64,000 nucleotides of DNA from DALYJJ01 sp033763935 (GTDB lineage Bacteria > Acidobacteriota > Terriglobia > Bryobacterales > Bryobacteraceae), in the NCBI GenBank assembly GCA_033763935.1, contig JANRJO010000107.1, positions 186,001-250,000 of the forward strand, written 5' to 3'. Every line of letters begins with the position of its first letter. Within the stretch, counting starts at the first letter, position 1. Shown piece by piece: positions 18,384 through 26,615 of this stretch. The notes beneath the pieces were generated by a model. It was not told the origin of the DNA. It worked only from the letters and a program-made list of their open reading frames with translations, and searched no databases. The position numbers and the translations under genes are program-made.

Positions 18384-19574
18384 GTGCCGACGATGAGTTT
18401 CCGCGACGCGCGGGCGTGTGTATTGGAGACCGTGGCGTGTGCGAATCCGCCCCTCGAGCGGGTGTCTTTACAGGCGGCCGCGGAACGGGTGCTGGCGCGC
18501 GACGCCACTGCGGACCGTGACTATCCGCCGCTGCCGCGGAGCGCGCGCGACGGCTTTGCACTGCGGGCAGATGGGTTCTCGGGAACGGCGGAAGTCATCG
18601 GGGAGGTGCGTGCAGGGGCGGTATTCGGCGGAGTTGTCGGCGCCGGACAAGCGGTGGAGATTATGACCGGCGCACCGGTTCCGGAGGGCGCCGACGCCGT
18701 GGTGATGGTGGAGCACGTGGAGCGCGACGGCTCTACGATTCGTACGGCTCGCACCGTAGCGGCAGGTGAGGCTGTGAATCCGCGAGGCGGGGAAGCGCGG
18801 GAGGGCGAGGTGGTGCTCGAGGGGGGGCGGCGTCTCCGGTTCCCTGAGGTTGCGCTGCTGGCTTCGATCGGGGCCGCGGAAGTAAGCGTGTTCGCGAAGC
18901 CGCGGGCGGCGATCGTATCGACGGGAGACGAAGTGGTGCCGGTGGAGGCCTCGCCGGAGGCGCACCAGATTCGCAATTCGAATGCCTGGTCCCTCGCGGC
19001 GCAGGTGGCGCGCGCGGGGGGAGTGCCGGTAGTGCTGCCGGTGGCGCGCGACGCGATGGAGGACACAAGGGGGCGGGTGCAGGAGGGGCTTGACAGCGCC
19101 GACCTGCTGCTGTTGTCGGGCGGAGTCTCCGCCGGCAAGTACGACGTTGTGGAGCGGGTGCTGGCAGAGATGGGCGCGGAGTTCTTCTTTGACCGCGTGC
19201 TGATTCAGCCGGGACAGCCGCTGGTTTTTGGCCGGGTCCGCGGCCGGTTCTTCTTCGGGCTGCCCGGGAACCCAGCGTCGACCATGGTGACCTTCGAACT
19301 GTTCGCGCGCGCAGCCTTGGAGCGGCTGGGCGGGCAACGCGAGGTGCTGCTGCCGCTGCTCCAGACCACGCTCGCCGCTCCGTTCCGTCACCGGCCCGGT
19401 CTTACGCGCTTCCTGCCGGCACGGTTGAGCGGGGACGGGGCGAGCCTGACGCCGCTCCGCTGGGCCGGGTCCGGCGACATGGTGTCCATGAGCCGTGCAA
19501 ACGCCTGGCTCGTAGCCGACGCGGACCGCCCCGAGTACGCCGCGGGCGATACCATCGGAGTACTGGTTCCATGA
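18384..19574 (+). CDS. moeA: Molybdopterin molybdenumtransferase MoeA
   Basis: A 396-residue protein that inserts molybdate into adenylylated molybdopterin. MoeA motifs are visible in order: 'PLPRSARDGFALR' (usually P-F-x-N-S-A-M-D-G-Y-A-x-R), 'MTGAPVPEGADAVV', 'STGDEVV', 'LSGGVSAGKYDVV' and 'FGLPGNPAS'. The first motif has R in place of the more common M, a minor change. GTG at 18384 fits a leaderless transcript; ATG at 18393 (MSFRDAR) is equally compatible with the family N-terminus. It overlaps moaC by 4 bases. The operon moeA-moaC-mogA lacks moaA, moaD and moaE, which must lie elsewhere. Confidence 0.95.
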   Translation: MPTMSFRDARACVLETVACANPPLERVSLQAAAERVLARDATADRDYPPLPRSARDGFALRADGFSGTAEVIGEVRAGAVFGGVVGAGQAVEIMTGAPVPEGADAVVMVEHVERDGSTIRTARTVAAGEAVNPRGGEAREGEVVLEGGRRLRFPEVALLASIGAAEVSVFAKPRAAIVSTGDEVVPVEASPEAHQIRNSNAWSLAAQVARAGGVPVVLPVARDAMEDTRGRVQEGLDSADLLLLSGGVSAGKYDVVERVLAEMGAEFFFDRVLIQPGQPLVFGRVRGRFFFGLPGNPASTMVTFELFARAALERLGGQREVLLPLLQTTLAAPFRHRPGLTRFLPARLSGDGASLTPLRWAGSGDMVSMSRANAWLVADADRPEYAAGDTIGVLVP

Positions 19575-20035
19575 AAGGCCTTTCCCACTTCGACGAAAGC
19601 GGAAGCGCGAGGATGGTGGACGTTTCGGGCAAGGCGGAAACCAGGCGCAGCGCCCGAGCGCACGCGTTTGTGAGGATGAGCGCCGAGGTTCTATCGCGGC
19701 TGGCGGACAATCCGAAGGGCAACCCCCTCGAGGTGGCCCGCATTGCCGGGGTGATGGCGGCCAAGCGTACGTCCGAACTGATTCCGTTGTGCCACCCGCT
19801 GCCGTTGTCCCATGCCGACGTGATGTTGACGGTGGAGGACGGCGGCGTCCGTATCGAAGCGACTGCTACGACAACGGCGGCTACCGGGGTCGAAATGGAG
19901 GCTCTTACCGGAGCAGCGGTGGCGGCGCTCACCGTGTACGACATGACGAAAGCGCTCGACAAGGGAATCGAGATCCAGGACGTGTACCTGCTCGAGAAGA
20001 CCGGCGGTAAGAGCGGCGCCTATCGCCGGAGGTGA
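19571..20035 (+). CDS. moaC: Cyclic pyranopterin monophosphate synthase MoaC
   Basis: A 154-residue enzyme that, with MoaA, converts GTP to cyclic pyranopterin monophosphate. The whole family pattern is present: 'HFDESGSARMVDVS', 'AKRTSELIPLCHPLPL', 'TGVEMEALTGAAVAAL' and 'YDMTKALDKGIEI', ending with 'LLEKTGGKSG'. Its length is normal for the hexameric enzyme. The ATG overlaps the moeA stop (ATGA), so translation is coupled. Confidence 0.97.
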   Translation: MKGLSHFDESGSARMVDVSGKAETRRSARAHAFVRMSAEVLSRLADNPKGNPLEVARIAGVMAAKRTSELIPLCHPLPLSHADVMLTVEDGGVRIEATATTTAATGVEMEALTGAAVAALTVYDMTKALDKGIEIQDVYLLEKTGGKSGAYRRR

Positions 20036-20038
20036 ACG

Positions 20039-20542
20039 ATGCTGAGGGCCGCGGTGTTGACGATCAGCGATTCAGTAGCAGCGGGGGCGCGGGAAGATCG
20101 CAGCGGGCCGGCGGTAAAGGTGCGCCTGGAGGAGGCGGGATGGGACGTGCCGCTGCTCGATGCGATTGCCGACGAGCAGAGCGTGATCGAAGCGCACTTG
20201 ATCGCACTCGCTGACTCTCGGGCCGTCCAAGCCGTCTTTACGACAGGCGGGACGGGCTTGGCGGCGCGCGATGTGACGCCGGAAGCGACGCGGAACGTGA
20301 TTGACCGGGAGGTTCCAGGCCTGGCGGAAGTCATGCGGGCGGAGGGGCGTAAGAAGACGCCGCTGGCGGCGTTGTCGAGGGCCGTGGTGGGGACGCGAGC
20401 CGGCTGTTTGATTGTGAATTTGCCGGGTTCGCCCAAGGGGGCGGTGGAATCGCTCGATGCTATCTTGGGCTTGGCGCCCCATGTCGTTGATTTGTTGGAG
20501 GGGCGGACGAGCCACGAAGCGAAACCCGGCCCGGGGTCGTAG
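20039..20542 (+). CDS. mogA: Molybdopterin adenylyltransferase (MogA/MoaB family)
   Basis: A 167-residue protein of the MogA/MoaB fold that adenylylates molybdopterin before MoeA acts. Seen are 'LTISDSVAAGAREDRSGP' at the N-terminus, 'FTTGGTGLAARDVTPEAT' (nucleotide/pterin site) and 'VNLPGSPKGAVESLDAI'. GGAGG at 20028-20032 lies upstream and the gap to moaC is 3 bases. The family does not sharply distinguish MogA from MoaB by eye, so the symbol is tentative, but the operon partner MoeA fits the MogA role. Confidence 0.92.
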   Translation: MLRAAVLTISDSVAAGAREDRSGPAVKVRLEEAGWDVPLLDAIADEQSVIEAHLIALADSRAVQAVFTTGGTGLAARDVTPEATRNVIDREVPGLAEVMRAEGRKKTPLAALSRAVVGTRAGCLIVNLPGSPKGAVESLDAILGLAPHVVDLLEGRTSHEAKPGPGS

Positions 20543-20552
20543 CATCATACAA

Positions 20553-21662
20553 ATGTCCATGCGCGCAGTTCAACCACTTCTCATCGCTGCCTGCTGTGTG
20601 GCTCTGGCCGCGCAGCAGCCTTCCTCGTCGCCGGTTCCGAAGGCCCCGGGCGGCGCGCCGCCGCCGGACGATGTGACCATCCGGACGACGGTCAATGTGG
20701 TAGTGGCGCCGGTGACCGTGGTGGACAAGGACGGCCGGCACGTCAACGGTCTGGAACCGCACGACTTCAAGCTGTACGACAACGAGATCCTGCAGAAAAT
20801 CAACGAGGACGTTGCTTTTCAGCCCTTAAGCCTGGTTGTTGCCGTACAGGCGAACTGGCGGGTGGACGCGGTGCTTCCGAAACTGCAGAAGATCGGACCT
20901 CTGTTCAGCGGACTGGTGCTGGGCGAGACCGGCGAGATCGCGGTGGTCTCATTCGATCACCAGATTCGAGTTCGCCAGGACTTTACCTCCGATGCCGATT
21001 TGATCACCAAGGCCTTCGTGGACATCAAAGCGGGCAGCAACACTCACGCAATGGTGGACGCGGTGACGCGCGCCGCCCGGATGCTGCGCCGGCGGCCGGA
21101 TAACCGGCGAAAGGTCATTCTGCTGATCAGTGAGACGCGGGACGGCGGCAGCGAGGGGAAGCTGCGGGATGCGATCACGGATCTGCAACTCGCGAACGTC
21201 AGCCTGTACTCGGTGAACATGAACCGGCTGGTGACAAACCTGACGCAGCGGCCGGATCTCCCCCGGCCGTCAGCGATTCCCCCCACGGCGATGCGGATGC
21301 CGCCGGGCGCCCTGGTGACGCCGGACACGGTGGCCAGCCTGCATGGCGCTCCGGGACAAGCGGCGAACTTAGCGCCGCTGCTGAAGGAGATCATGCTGGG
21401 GGTCAAGGCGATTTTCGTGGACAATCCGGTTGAGGTCTTCACCAAGTTCACTGGCGGCCGCGAGTATTCTTTTGTGAAGCAGAATGACTTGGAGCGGGCG
21501 ATTGCGGATATCGGGGAAGAACTGCGTGCTCAGTACCTGTTGAGCTATAGCCCGAACAACAAAATGCAGGGCGGCTACCACGAGATTCGTGTCGAGGTGA
21601 ACCGCCCTGGTCTCGAAATTCGTACTCGGCCAGGTTACTGGATGGCGGCGGTGCCGGAGTAG
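20553..21662 (+). CDS. Secreted VWFA-related acidobacterial protein
   Basis: A 369-residue exported protein of the VWFA-related acidobacterial family (TIGR03436). The start at 20553 or 20559 gives a signal peptide ending 'ALAAQQ'. The family's N-terminal beta segment ('TVNVVVAPVTVVDKDGRHV', then 'LEPHDFKLYDN') is followed by the von Willebrand A fold with 'RKVILLISETRDGG'. The MIDAS DxSxS found in active members, expected after 'LSLVVAV', reads Q-A-N-W here, so the metal site looks lost. The C-terminal part ends in 'YLLSYSPNN...GYHEIRVEV', as in the family. It begins 10 bases after mogA but has no known link to molybdopterin. Function unknown. Confidence 0.85.
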   Translation: MSMRAVQPLLIAACCVALAAQQPSSSPVPKAPGGAPPPDDVTIRTTVNVVVAPVTVVDKDGRHVNGLEPHDFKLYDNEILQKINEDVAFQPLSLVVAVQANWRVDAVLPKLQKIGPLFSGLVLGETGEIAVVSFDHQIRVRQDFTSDADLITKAFVDIKAGSNTHAMVDAVTRAARMLRRRPDNRRKVILLISETRDGGSEGKLRDAITDLQLANVSLYSVNMNRLVTNLTQRPDLPRPSAIPPTAMRMPPGALVTPDTVASLHGAPGQAANLAPLLKEIMLGVKAIFVDNPVEVFTKFTGGREYSFVKQNDLERAIADIGEELRAQYLLSYSPNNKMQGGYHEIRVEVNRPGLEIRTRPGYWMAAVPE

Positions 21663-21782
21663 GCGCGCGCCGCCGTCGAGATCAAAGCCACAGCACCAAG
21701 GAAGGAGAGGAACGCTGCATGTCTGTAGCGTACGGCAGCTCCGTTCCCGGCGCCAGATTACGAGCGAACTAAGGGTACTGTA

Positions 21783-22121
21783 CTAAGGCTTGGCGGCCGG
21801 CGTGGCGGCCGGTTCGAGGACCGCCTTCATGGAGCCGCGGCTGTTCTTCATGCGCCAGTCCGGACCGTAGGCGAGGATCTGGTCGCGGCCGAATTCGGCT
21901 TGCGGGAGTTCGCACGTGATGACGATGGTGCGGCCGGTGGTGTCCACCTCTACGGCGTTGCGGTAGGCCTGCTCCAGGGTGTGGCAGAAGATGGTCTGGA
22001 GCATCTCGATGACGTAGTCGTAGGTGTGCTCGTCGTCGTCCAGAAGAACGACGTGATAGAGAGGCGTCAGCTTCTCTTTCTCGATGGTTTCAATGTCTGG
22101 GGAGATGACCGTGTCAGGCAT
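21783..22121 (-). CDS. clpS: ATP-dependent Clp protease adaptor ClpS
   Basis: A 112-residue adaptor that delivers N-degron substrates to ClpA/ClpC. The core 'PLYHVVLLDDDEHTYDYVIEM' matches the ClpS pattern Y-x-V-x-L-x-N-D-D, with D in place of the usual N in the N-end-rule pocket. The C-terminal part is longer and less conserved than usual. ATG at 22121 has GGGAG 11 bases upstream; a TTG at 22139 in the same frame is less likely. No clpA or clpC gene is adjacent. It follows mutT by 25 bases on the minus strand. Confidence 0.85.
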   Translation of the reverse strand: MPDTVISPDIETIEKEKLTPLYHVVLLDDDEHTYDYVIEMLQTIFCHTLEQAYRNAVEVDTTGRTIVITCELPQAEFGRDQILAYGPDWRMKNSRGSMKAVLEPAATPAAKP

Positions 22122-22146
22122 CTGCGCGGCTACTCCCAATGGTAGC

Positions 22147-22539
22147 TTAGACGCGGACCTGGCCGCGTGCGAGGCGGCGAACGAAGTCGGCGTCGCCGTC
22201 GAGGAAATCGTAGTCGGGGAGGCGAGCCGGCTCCTCCCAGACGATCTGCTCGAACTCCGAGGCCTGCGGCGTGCCCGTGAAGGAGTCTACGCGGAAGAAG
22301 ATGATGAGGATGGGGGAGCGCTTGGGATAGGTGTATTCGTAGCGCGCGACCTCCTTGCCCACCTCGGCCTCCACCAGCAACTCCTCGCGGAGTTCGCGCG
22401 CCAGCGCCTCTCGAGGAGTTTCGCCGGCCTCCACCTTCCCGCCGGGGAACTCCCATTTCAGCGGGTGCCGATCCGTCCGCTTGCGTTGCCCAATCAAAAT
22501 ACGGCCGCCGAGCTCCATGAGCGCGGCGACAACGAGCAC
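22147..22539 (-). CDS. Nudix hydrolase (MutT-like)
   Basis: A 130-residue protein with a complete Nudix box: 'EFPGGKVEAGETPREALARE' followed by L-R-E-E-L matches Gx5Ex7REUxEExGU. The N-terminus 'LVVAALMELGGRILIGQRK' is that of MutT-type 8-oxo-dGTP pyrophosphatases. The GTG at 22539 lies 4 bases after the stop of the radical SAM gene, implying translational coupling. It probably sanitises oxidised nucleotides, but the substrate cannot be set from the motif alone. An ATG at residue 8 is an alternative start. Confidence 0.9.
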   Translation of the reverse strand: MLVVAALMELGGRILIGQRKRTDRHPLKWEFPGGKVEAGETPREALARELREELLVEAEVGKEVARYEYTYPKRSPILIIFFRVDSFTGTPQASEFEQIVWEEPARLPDYDFLDGDADFVRRLARGQVRV

Positions 22540-22543
22540 CGGC

Positions 22544-23710
22544 TTAGGCAAGTTCCAGCGCCTTGAACTGTTCGAGCTCGGCGGCGGGAAGCGCGTCGAA
22601 CCGCTCGGAGCGTTGTTTGAACCAGAGCCAGGGAATCTCGAACAGCTGAACGCGGGGCGAAAACTTGGAGCTTTCCTGGATGAAGCAGCTATGTGTACAC
22701 CAGCAGTTGGCTTTCGGAATGTCGGCGATCTCGGCCTGCATGGCGGGAGAGGCGAGGGCCGCGGTGACGTCGTAGTCAAACTCGGCGAGCGTGCCGGCAA
22801 TGCTTCGCATCTCGCAGGCGCGGAAGGCGCCGTTATGGTCGATGACGATGGAAGTCTCGCCGGCCGTGCAGGGCATCGGCCACGCCCTCGGGCCCTCGAA
22901 ACACTGTTCGTGCAGTTCGAAGTGGAAGCGCAGGTTCCCGAGGTAGAACATCTCACCGAGTTGGCGCACCCCGGCCGGCAGGTGCGCGAAGAGTTTTTTT
23001 GCATACGCGCGATGAAACGGCATGAGCTGCCGGTGCAACGCGCGGACCCGCTCGGTAGTCAGGGACTTCAGCGATGGATCGGGAGCCTGGCCGCGGATGA
23101 CCTCAAAATACTGGCCGTCGACGCGGCCGTGGTTGAGCAGATGAAGGCCGAGCCGGACGATCTCCTGGTAGTTCTCGCGCGTGATGACGGTGAGCACGTT
23201 GCGGCGCAGACGACGGATGCCCCGGTATCGCTCTTCGGCCGCTTCAATGGTGGCGAGGGTGCGGGCGAAGTTGTTCGGTACGCCGCGGATGGCGTCGTGG
23301 GTGTTGGCGAGCCCGTCGAGTGAGAAGTTGAGATCGATGGAAACGTCCGGCGCCAGTTCGAGCATGCGGTCGACGGCCCGGAAGATTTTCTCCGGCAGCA
23401 GGCCGTTGGTCGGGAGGTTGACATTCCTGACACCGTTATTGCGGGCGAACAGCGCGACGACATCGGCGAGTTCCTCGCGCAGGAACGGCTCGCCCCCGGA
23501 GAGCCAGAGCTTCTCGAAGGGCGGAGCGGTTTCCGAGACGCGACGGATCTGGTCGAAGGTCAGGTCGTCACGGCTGTTCAGTTTGTCGAAGTAGAAGCAG
23601 GTGCGGCAGAGCGAATTGCAGCGCGAAGTGACGAAGAGGAAAAGGGAGCGGAACCGCCTGGGGCGGACGCGTTGCCGTACGATGGGGAAGTAATCGCGCC
23701 AGCCGGGCAT
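22544..23710 (-). CDS. Radical SAM protein with SPASM-like C-terminus
   Basis: A 388-residue radical SAM enzyme. The [4Fe-4S]-binding CNSLCRTC (C31, C35, C38) is canonical CxxxCxxC, followed by 'LWLSGGEPFLREEL' (GGEP motif). The C-terminal third has further cysteines at about 281, 299, 335, 337 and 342 ('PCTAGE', 'RACEMR', 'NCWCTHSC'), resembling a SPASM/twitch domain that binds extra clusters. ATG at 23710 is preferred over 23752 because the longer start would run into the divergent gene at 23751. Related proteins are often annotated as maturases or coenzyme biosynthesis enzymes; no peptide substrate gene was found nearby. Specific reaction unknown. Confidence 0.85.
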   Translation of the reverse strand: MPGWRDYFPIVRQRVRPRRFRSLFLFVTSRCNSLCRTCFYFDKLNSRDDLTFDQIRRVSETAPPFEKLWLSGGEPFLREELADVVALFARNNGVRNVNLPTNGLLPEKIFRAVDRMLELAPDVSIDLNFSLDGLANTHDAIRGVPNNFARTLATIEAAEERYRGIRRLRRNVLTVITRENYQEIVRLGLHLLNHGRVDGQYFEVIRGQAPDPSLKSLTTERVRALHRQLMPFHRAYAKKLFAHLPAGVRQLGEMFYLGNLRFHFELHEQCFEGPRAWPMPCTAGETSIVIDHNGAFRACEMRSIAGTLAEFDYDVTAALASPAMQAEIADIPKANCWCTHSCFIQESSKFSPRVQLFEIPWLWFKQRSERFDALPAAELEQFKALELA

Positions 23711-23750
23711 TCTTACGCATTGAAGCACAGCCGGGGGCGCGGCGTGTGCC

Positions 23751-24107
23751 ATGTACAGCGAACGGTTGCTGGATCACTTCCGAAATCCTCGAAACGTTGG
23801 TGAGTTGGAGCCGCCGGCGGTAACGGTGGAAGTGTCAAACCCCGCGTGCGGAGACGTGCTGCGGTTGTCGGTGCGGTTCGAGGGAGAGCGTGTGGGTGAG
23901 GCACGGTACAAGACGCGCGGCTGCACGGCTTCCATCGCCGCGGGTTCAGCGCTGGCGGAGTGGTTAGTGGGCAAAGACCGCGCGGCGATGCGCGGCCTGA
24001 CCGCGGAGGCCGTGGAAGAAGCGGTGGGCGGGCTGGCTGCGGAGTCGAAGCACGCGGCGGTGCTCTGCGCGGACGCCGTAAAGGCATTGCTCAAGGTGAG
24101 GACATGA
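23751..24107 (+). CDS. IscU/SufU-like iron-sulfur cluster scaffold
   Basis: A 118-residue NifU N-terminal-domain protein. The three cluster-binding cysteines are C33 (NPACGD, with the accompanying D35), C58 (TRGCTAS) and C106 (AVLCADAV). Its beginning, 'YSERLLDHFRNPRNVGELE', is typical of IscU/NifU. It would assemble Fe-S clusters and pass them to apo-proteins. No cysteine desulfurase lies beside it. It is divergent from the radical SAM gene, a plausible client. It overlaps the next gene by 4 bases (ATGA). Confidence 0.88.
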   Translation: MYSERLLDHFRNPRNVGELEPPAVTVEVSNPACGDVLRLSVRFEGERVGEARYKTRGCTASIAAGSALAEWLVGKDRAAMRGLTAEAVEEAVGGLAAESKHAAVLCADAVKALLKVRT

Positions 24108-24694
24108 AGCGAGTTTGCGTGTTTTGCGGATCGAGTGCGGGGCATCGCGCCGAGTACCGGGCGGCGGCCGCCGAGACGGGCCGGGAACTGGCGCGACGGA
24201 GGATCGGTTTGGTGTATGGCGGTTCGCGCGTCGGGCTGATGCGGGTGGTGGCGGAGGCGGCGCTCGCGGCAGGCGGAGAAGTGATCGGGGTGATACCTCG
24301 AAGCCTGGTGGAGCGCGAGGTGGCTCACCTCGGCGTTACGGAGCTGCGGGTCGTCGACACGATGCACGAGCGGAAAGCTTTGATGGCCGACCTTTCCGAC
24401 GGGTTCATCGCGATGCCGGGAGGGCTAGGGACGCTGGACGAGTTGTTCGAAATCATGAGCTGGGCCTCGCTTCGGCTGCACATGAAGCCCTGCGGGGTTT
24501 TGAACGTGGCCGCGTACTTTGACGGCCTGCTGCGCTTCGTCGGCCACGCCGTCGTCGAGGGATTCATCGAGCCCGAGCACGGCGCGATGCTGTTTGCCGC
24601 CGACACGCCGGCGGCGCTGCTCGACTCCTTCGCGAACTACGAGGCGCCGGCCGTCGACAAAGCGAAACGCGCTCTACAGCTCCCTGGTGGGTAG
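24104..24694 (+). CDS. LOG-family Rossmann-fold protein (TIGR00730)
   Basis: A 196-residue protein with the LOG-family motifs 'CVFCGSS' at the start, 'VYGGSRVGLM', and 'MPGGLGTLDELFE' (PGGxGTxxE). Members of this family, once called lysine decarboxylase-like, hydrolyse nucleotide 5'-monophosphates such as cytokinin riboside monophosphates, releasing the base; bacterial roles are mostly unproven. It overlaps the IscU-like gene by 4 bases and its 3' end overlaps the convergent cvpA by 21 bases. Confidence 0.93.
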   Translation: MKRVCVFCGSSAGHRAEYRAAAAETGRELARRRIGLVYGGSRVGLMRVVAEAALAAGGEVIGVIPRSLVEREVAHLGVTELRVVDTMHERKALMADLSDGFIAMPGGLGTLDELFEIMSWASLRLHMKPCGVLNVAAYFDGLLRFVGHAVVEGFIEPEHGAMLFAADTPAALLDSFANYEAPAVDKAKRALQLPGG

Positions 24695-25243
24695 GCGCCG
24701 GGCGTTGCCCTGCCGGATGGTATCCGCCCAGGCCTTCTTGATGCGCTCGTAGTTGGCGGCGAATCCGTCCTTCAACTCTTTGGGAGCGATAGCGCTGAGC
24801 ACCGATGCGGCATCGATGATGTACGGTGCGATGTGCGATGCGACGACCGATTGCGGCGGCGACTTCGGTGCGAAGGCGATAAAGGCGAGCAGCAGGGCGA
24901 TGCCGACCACGATCCCTCGTACCAGGCCGAACGTGGCGCCGAGCAGGCGGTCGAGCCAGCCGAGTCCCGCCCACTTGAAGAACTTCGCCAAGCCCCACCC
25001 CACGAGGGCTCCGGCAATCAGCGTGCCGCAGAAAACGATCACAAAGCCCAACAGGTAAGCGATGCTTGCGGACGCCACATACTCCAGAAAGAACGACCCC
25101 GCGGCGCCGTAGAACCAAAGTCCGAAGACAACGGCGGCTACAGCGGAGACCAGGCTCACGCCGAGGCGCGCACCTCCGCGTACCGCTCCATCAAAGACCG
25201 ACGCGCCGAGGATCAAAGCCAGCAGAACATCCAGCCAGTTCAT
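24674..25243 (-). CDS. CvpA family membrane protein
   Basis: A 189-residue membrane protein with four predicted helices and the CvpA-type beginning 'NWLDVLLALILGASVFDGA' and 'GLVRGIVVGIALLLAF'. The C-terminal 50 residues are soluble and end 'RRLPTREL'. CvpA is linked to colicin V production and envelope stress in E. coli and is often next to purine genes (purF). Here it overlaps purC by 4 bases (ATGA), consistent with that association. Exact function unknown. Confidence 0.88.
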   Translation of the reverse strand: MNWLDVLLALILGASVFDGAVRGGARLGVSLVSAVAAVVFGLWFYGAAGSFFLEYVASASIAYLLGFVIVFCGTLIAGALVGWGLAKFFKWAGLGWLDRLLGATFGLVRGIVVGIALLLAFIAFAPKSPPQSVVASHIAPYIIDAASVLSAIAPKELKDGFAANYERIKKAWADTIRQGNARRLPTREL

Positions 25244-26133
25244 AGGTTCCTGCCCGTAAGGGCGCGGTAGGCCTCCTGGTACTTACCGCTGGTGCGGAGC
25301 GCCACCTCCTCGGGCAGGGCCGGGGCGGGCGGCTGCTTGTTCCAGCGGATCTCCTCGAGGTAATCGCGCACGTATTGTTTGTCGTAGGAGGGTTGGGGAC
25401 CGCCCGGCCGGTAGGTTTCGGCCGGCCAGAAGCGTGAGGAATCGGGAGTGAGAGCCTCGTCGGCCAGTATCAGGCGCCCGTTTACGAAACCGAACTCAAA
25501 CTTCGTATCCGCCAGGATAATGCCGCGCGTGGCCGCGTAGGCGGCAGCCTTCTCGTAGATGGCGAGCGTGAGGTCCCGAATCTGCATGGCGAGGTTTGGC
25601 CCAATCATGGATACGACGCGATCGAAGGAAATGTTCTCGTCATGTCCGGATTGGGCCTTGGTGGCCGGAGTAAAGATCGGTTCCGGTAGCTTGTCGCTCT
25701 CCTGGAGCCCCGCGGGGAGGGGTATGCCGCACACGGAGCCGCTTTGCCGGTACTCCTTCCAGCCGGAACCCGACAGGTAGCCGCGGGCGACGCACTCGAT
25801 GTCTACCATCTCGGCGCGATGAACGAGCATGGACCGGCCCTCGAGCTGGTCCCGATACGATGCCAGCGGCTCCGGGTAGTCGTCGACACACGCGGTGATG
25901 AGGTGGTTGTGGGTGATGTCGGAGAGGAAGTCGAACCAGAACAGTGAGATTTGGGTCAGAACGCGGCCCTTGTGCGGGATGCCGGTGGCGAGGATGTAAT
26001 CGAAGGCGGAGATGCGGTCCGTGGCGACGATGAGAAGGCGGTCCTCGCCGATGCGATAGACATCGCGGACTTTGCCGCGGCCGGCCAGTTCCACGCCGGG
26101 AAGATGGGTTTCGAGAAGTACTTGTTCGCTCAT
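25240..26133 (-). CDS. purC: Phosphoribosylaminoimidazolesuccinocarboxamide synthase
   Basis: A 297-residue SAICAR synthetase of the longer, yeast-like type. It adds aspartate to CAIR using ATP in purine synthesis. Conserved segments include 'GKVRDVYRIGEDRLLIVATDRISAFD', here seen in two parts, 'VECVARGYLSGSGWKEY' (with IECVARGYL), 'FTPATKAQSGHDENISF' and 'LADTKFEFG'. It overlaps the upstream hemerythrin gene and the downstream cvpA by 4 bases each, forming a tight operon. Cytoplasmic. Confidence 0.97.
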   Translation of the reverse strand: MSEQVLLETHLPGVELAGRGKVRDVYRIGEDRLLIVATDRISAFDYILATGIPHKGRVLTQISLFWFDFLSDITHNHLITACVDDYPEPLASYRDQLEGRSMLVHRAEMVDIECVARGYLSGSGWKEYRQSGSVCGIPLPAGLQESDKLPEPIFTPATKAQSGHDENISFDRVVSMIGPNLAMQIRDLTLAIYEKAAAYAATRGIILADTKFEFGFVNGRLILADEALTPDSSRFWPAETYRPGGPQPSYDKQYVRDYLEEIRWNKQPPAPALPEEVALRTSGKYQEAYRALTGRNL

Positions 26134-26579
26134 AGACAGACTTTCACGACACGCTGTTCCAGGAGCCGGCCCAGGTCGCCCAGTGCCTCGGGCGGCAGGC
26201 GCCGCTGCGTCTCTTCGAACAGCTCATTCTCCTCACGCCGGATGTGGCGACGGAGGAGGTGCGTGAACGACTTTATACCTTCGAGCGCCGGTTGGGAACG
26301 GAGGGTTTCGACGAGCCTCTCCAGTTCCCGATGGTCGGCGATCAGGTCGCGGACGACCGCATCGAGGCCGGACGATGCGCACGCCGGGAAGAGCAGTTCC
26401 TCTTCCAGGGCGAAGTGATTCACCAGTTCCACCTCAAAGCGGTCGATGATGCGTTGCGCCTGTTGCGCGAGCAACTCATCGGACGGCGCCTCGCCAAGCG
26501 CGCGTTCCACCAGGACGCACAGCGCGAGGCCGTTGTGATGCTGGTGGGAGAGCGGAACCAGGCCTGGGTCGCGAAGCAT
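26130..26579 (-). CDS. Hemerythrin-like domain protein
   Basis: A 149-residue four-helix protein with the histidine/glutamate pattern of hemerythrins: 'LSHQHHNGLAL', 'VNHFALEEELLFP', 'IADHRELE' and 'LLRRHIRREENELF'. These would bind a di-iron centre for O2 or NO sensing, or for iron handling. The start at 26579 places the first His motif at residue 11, as in relatives; an upstream in-frame ATG at 26636 would overlap the divergent MFS gene. It is first in the operon with purC and cvpA. Confidence 0.88.
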   Translation of the reverse strand: MLRDPGLVPLSHQHHNGLALCVLVERALGEAPSDELLAQQAQRIIDRFEVELVNHFALEEELLFPACASSGLDAVVRDLIADHRELERLVETLRSQPALEGIKSFTHLLRRHIRREENELFEETQRRLPPEALGDLGRLLEQRVVKVCL

Positions 26580-26603
26580 GAACTCTAGTGGTAGCACAGT
26601 CGC

Positions 26604-26609
26604 TACTCT
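26604..26609 (+). promoter_or_regulatory. Putative -10 element of the MFS gene, likely leaderless start
   Basis: TACTCT lies 6 bases upstream of the ATG at 26616, which has no Shine-Dalgarno sequence. The hexamer sits in the 36-base divergent gap with the hemerythrin gene. Confidence 0.35.
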
Positions 26610-26615
26610 GTCTAG

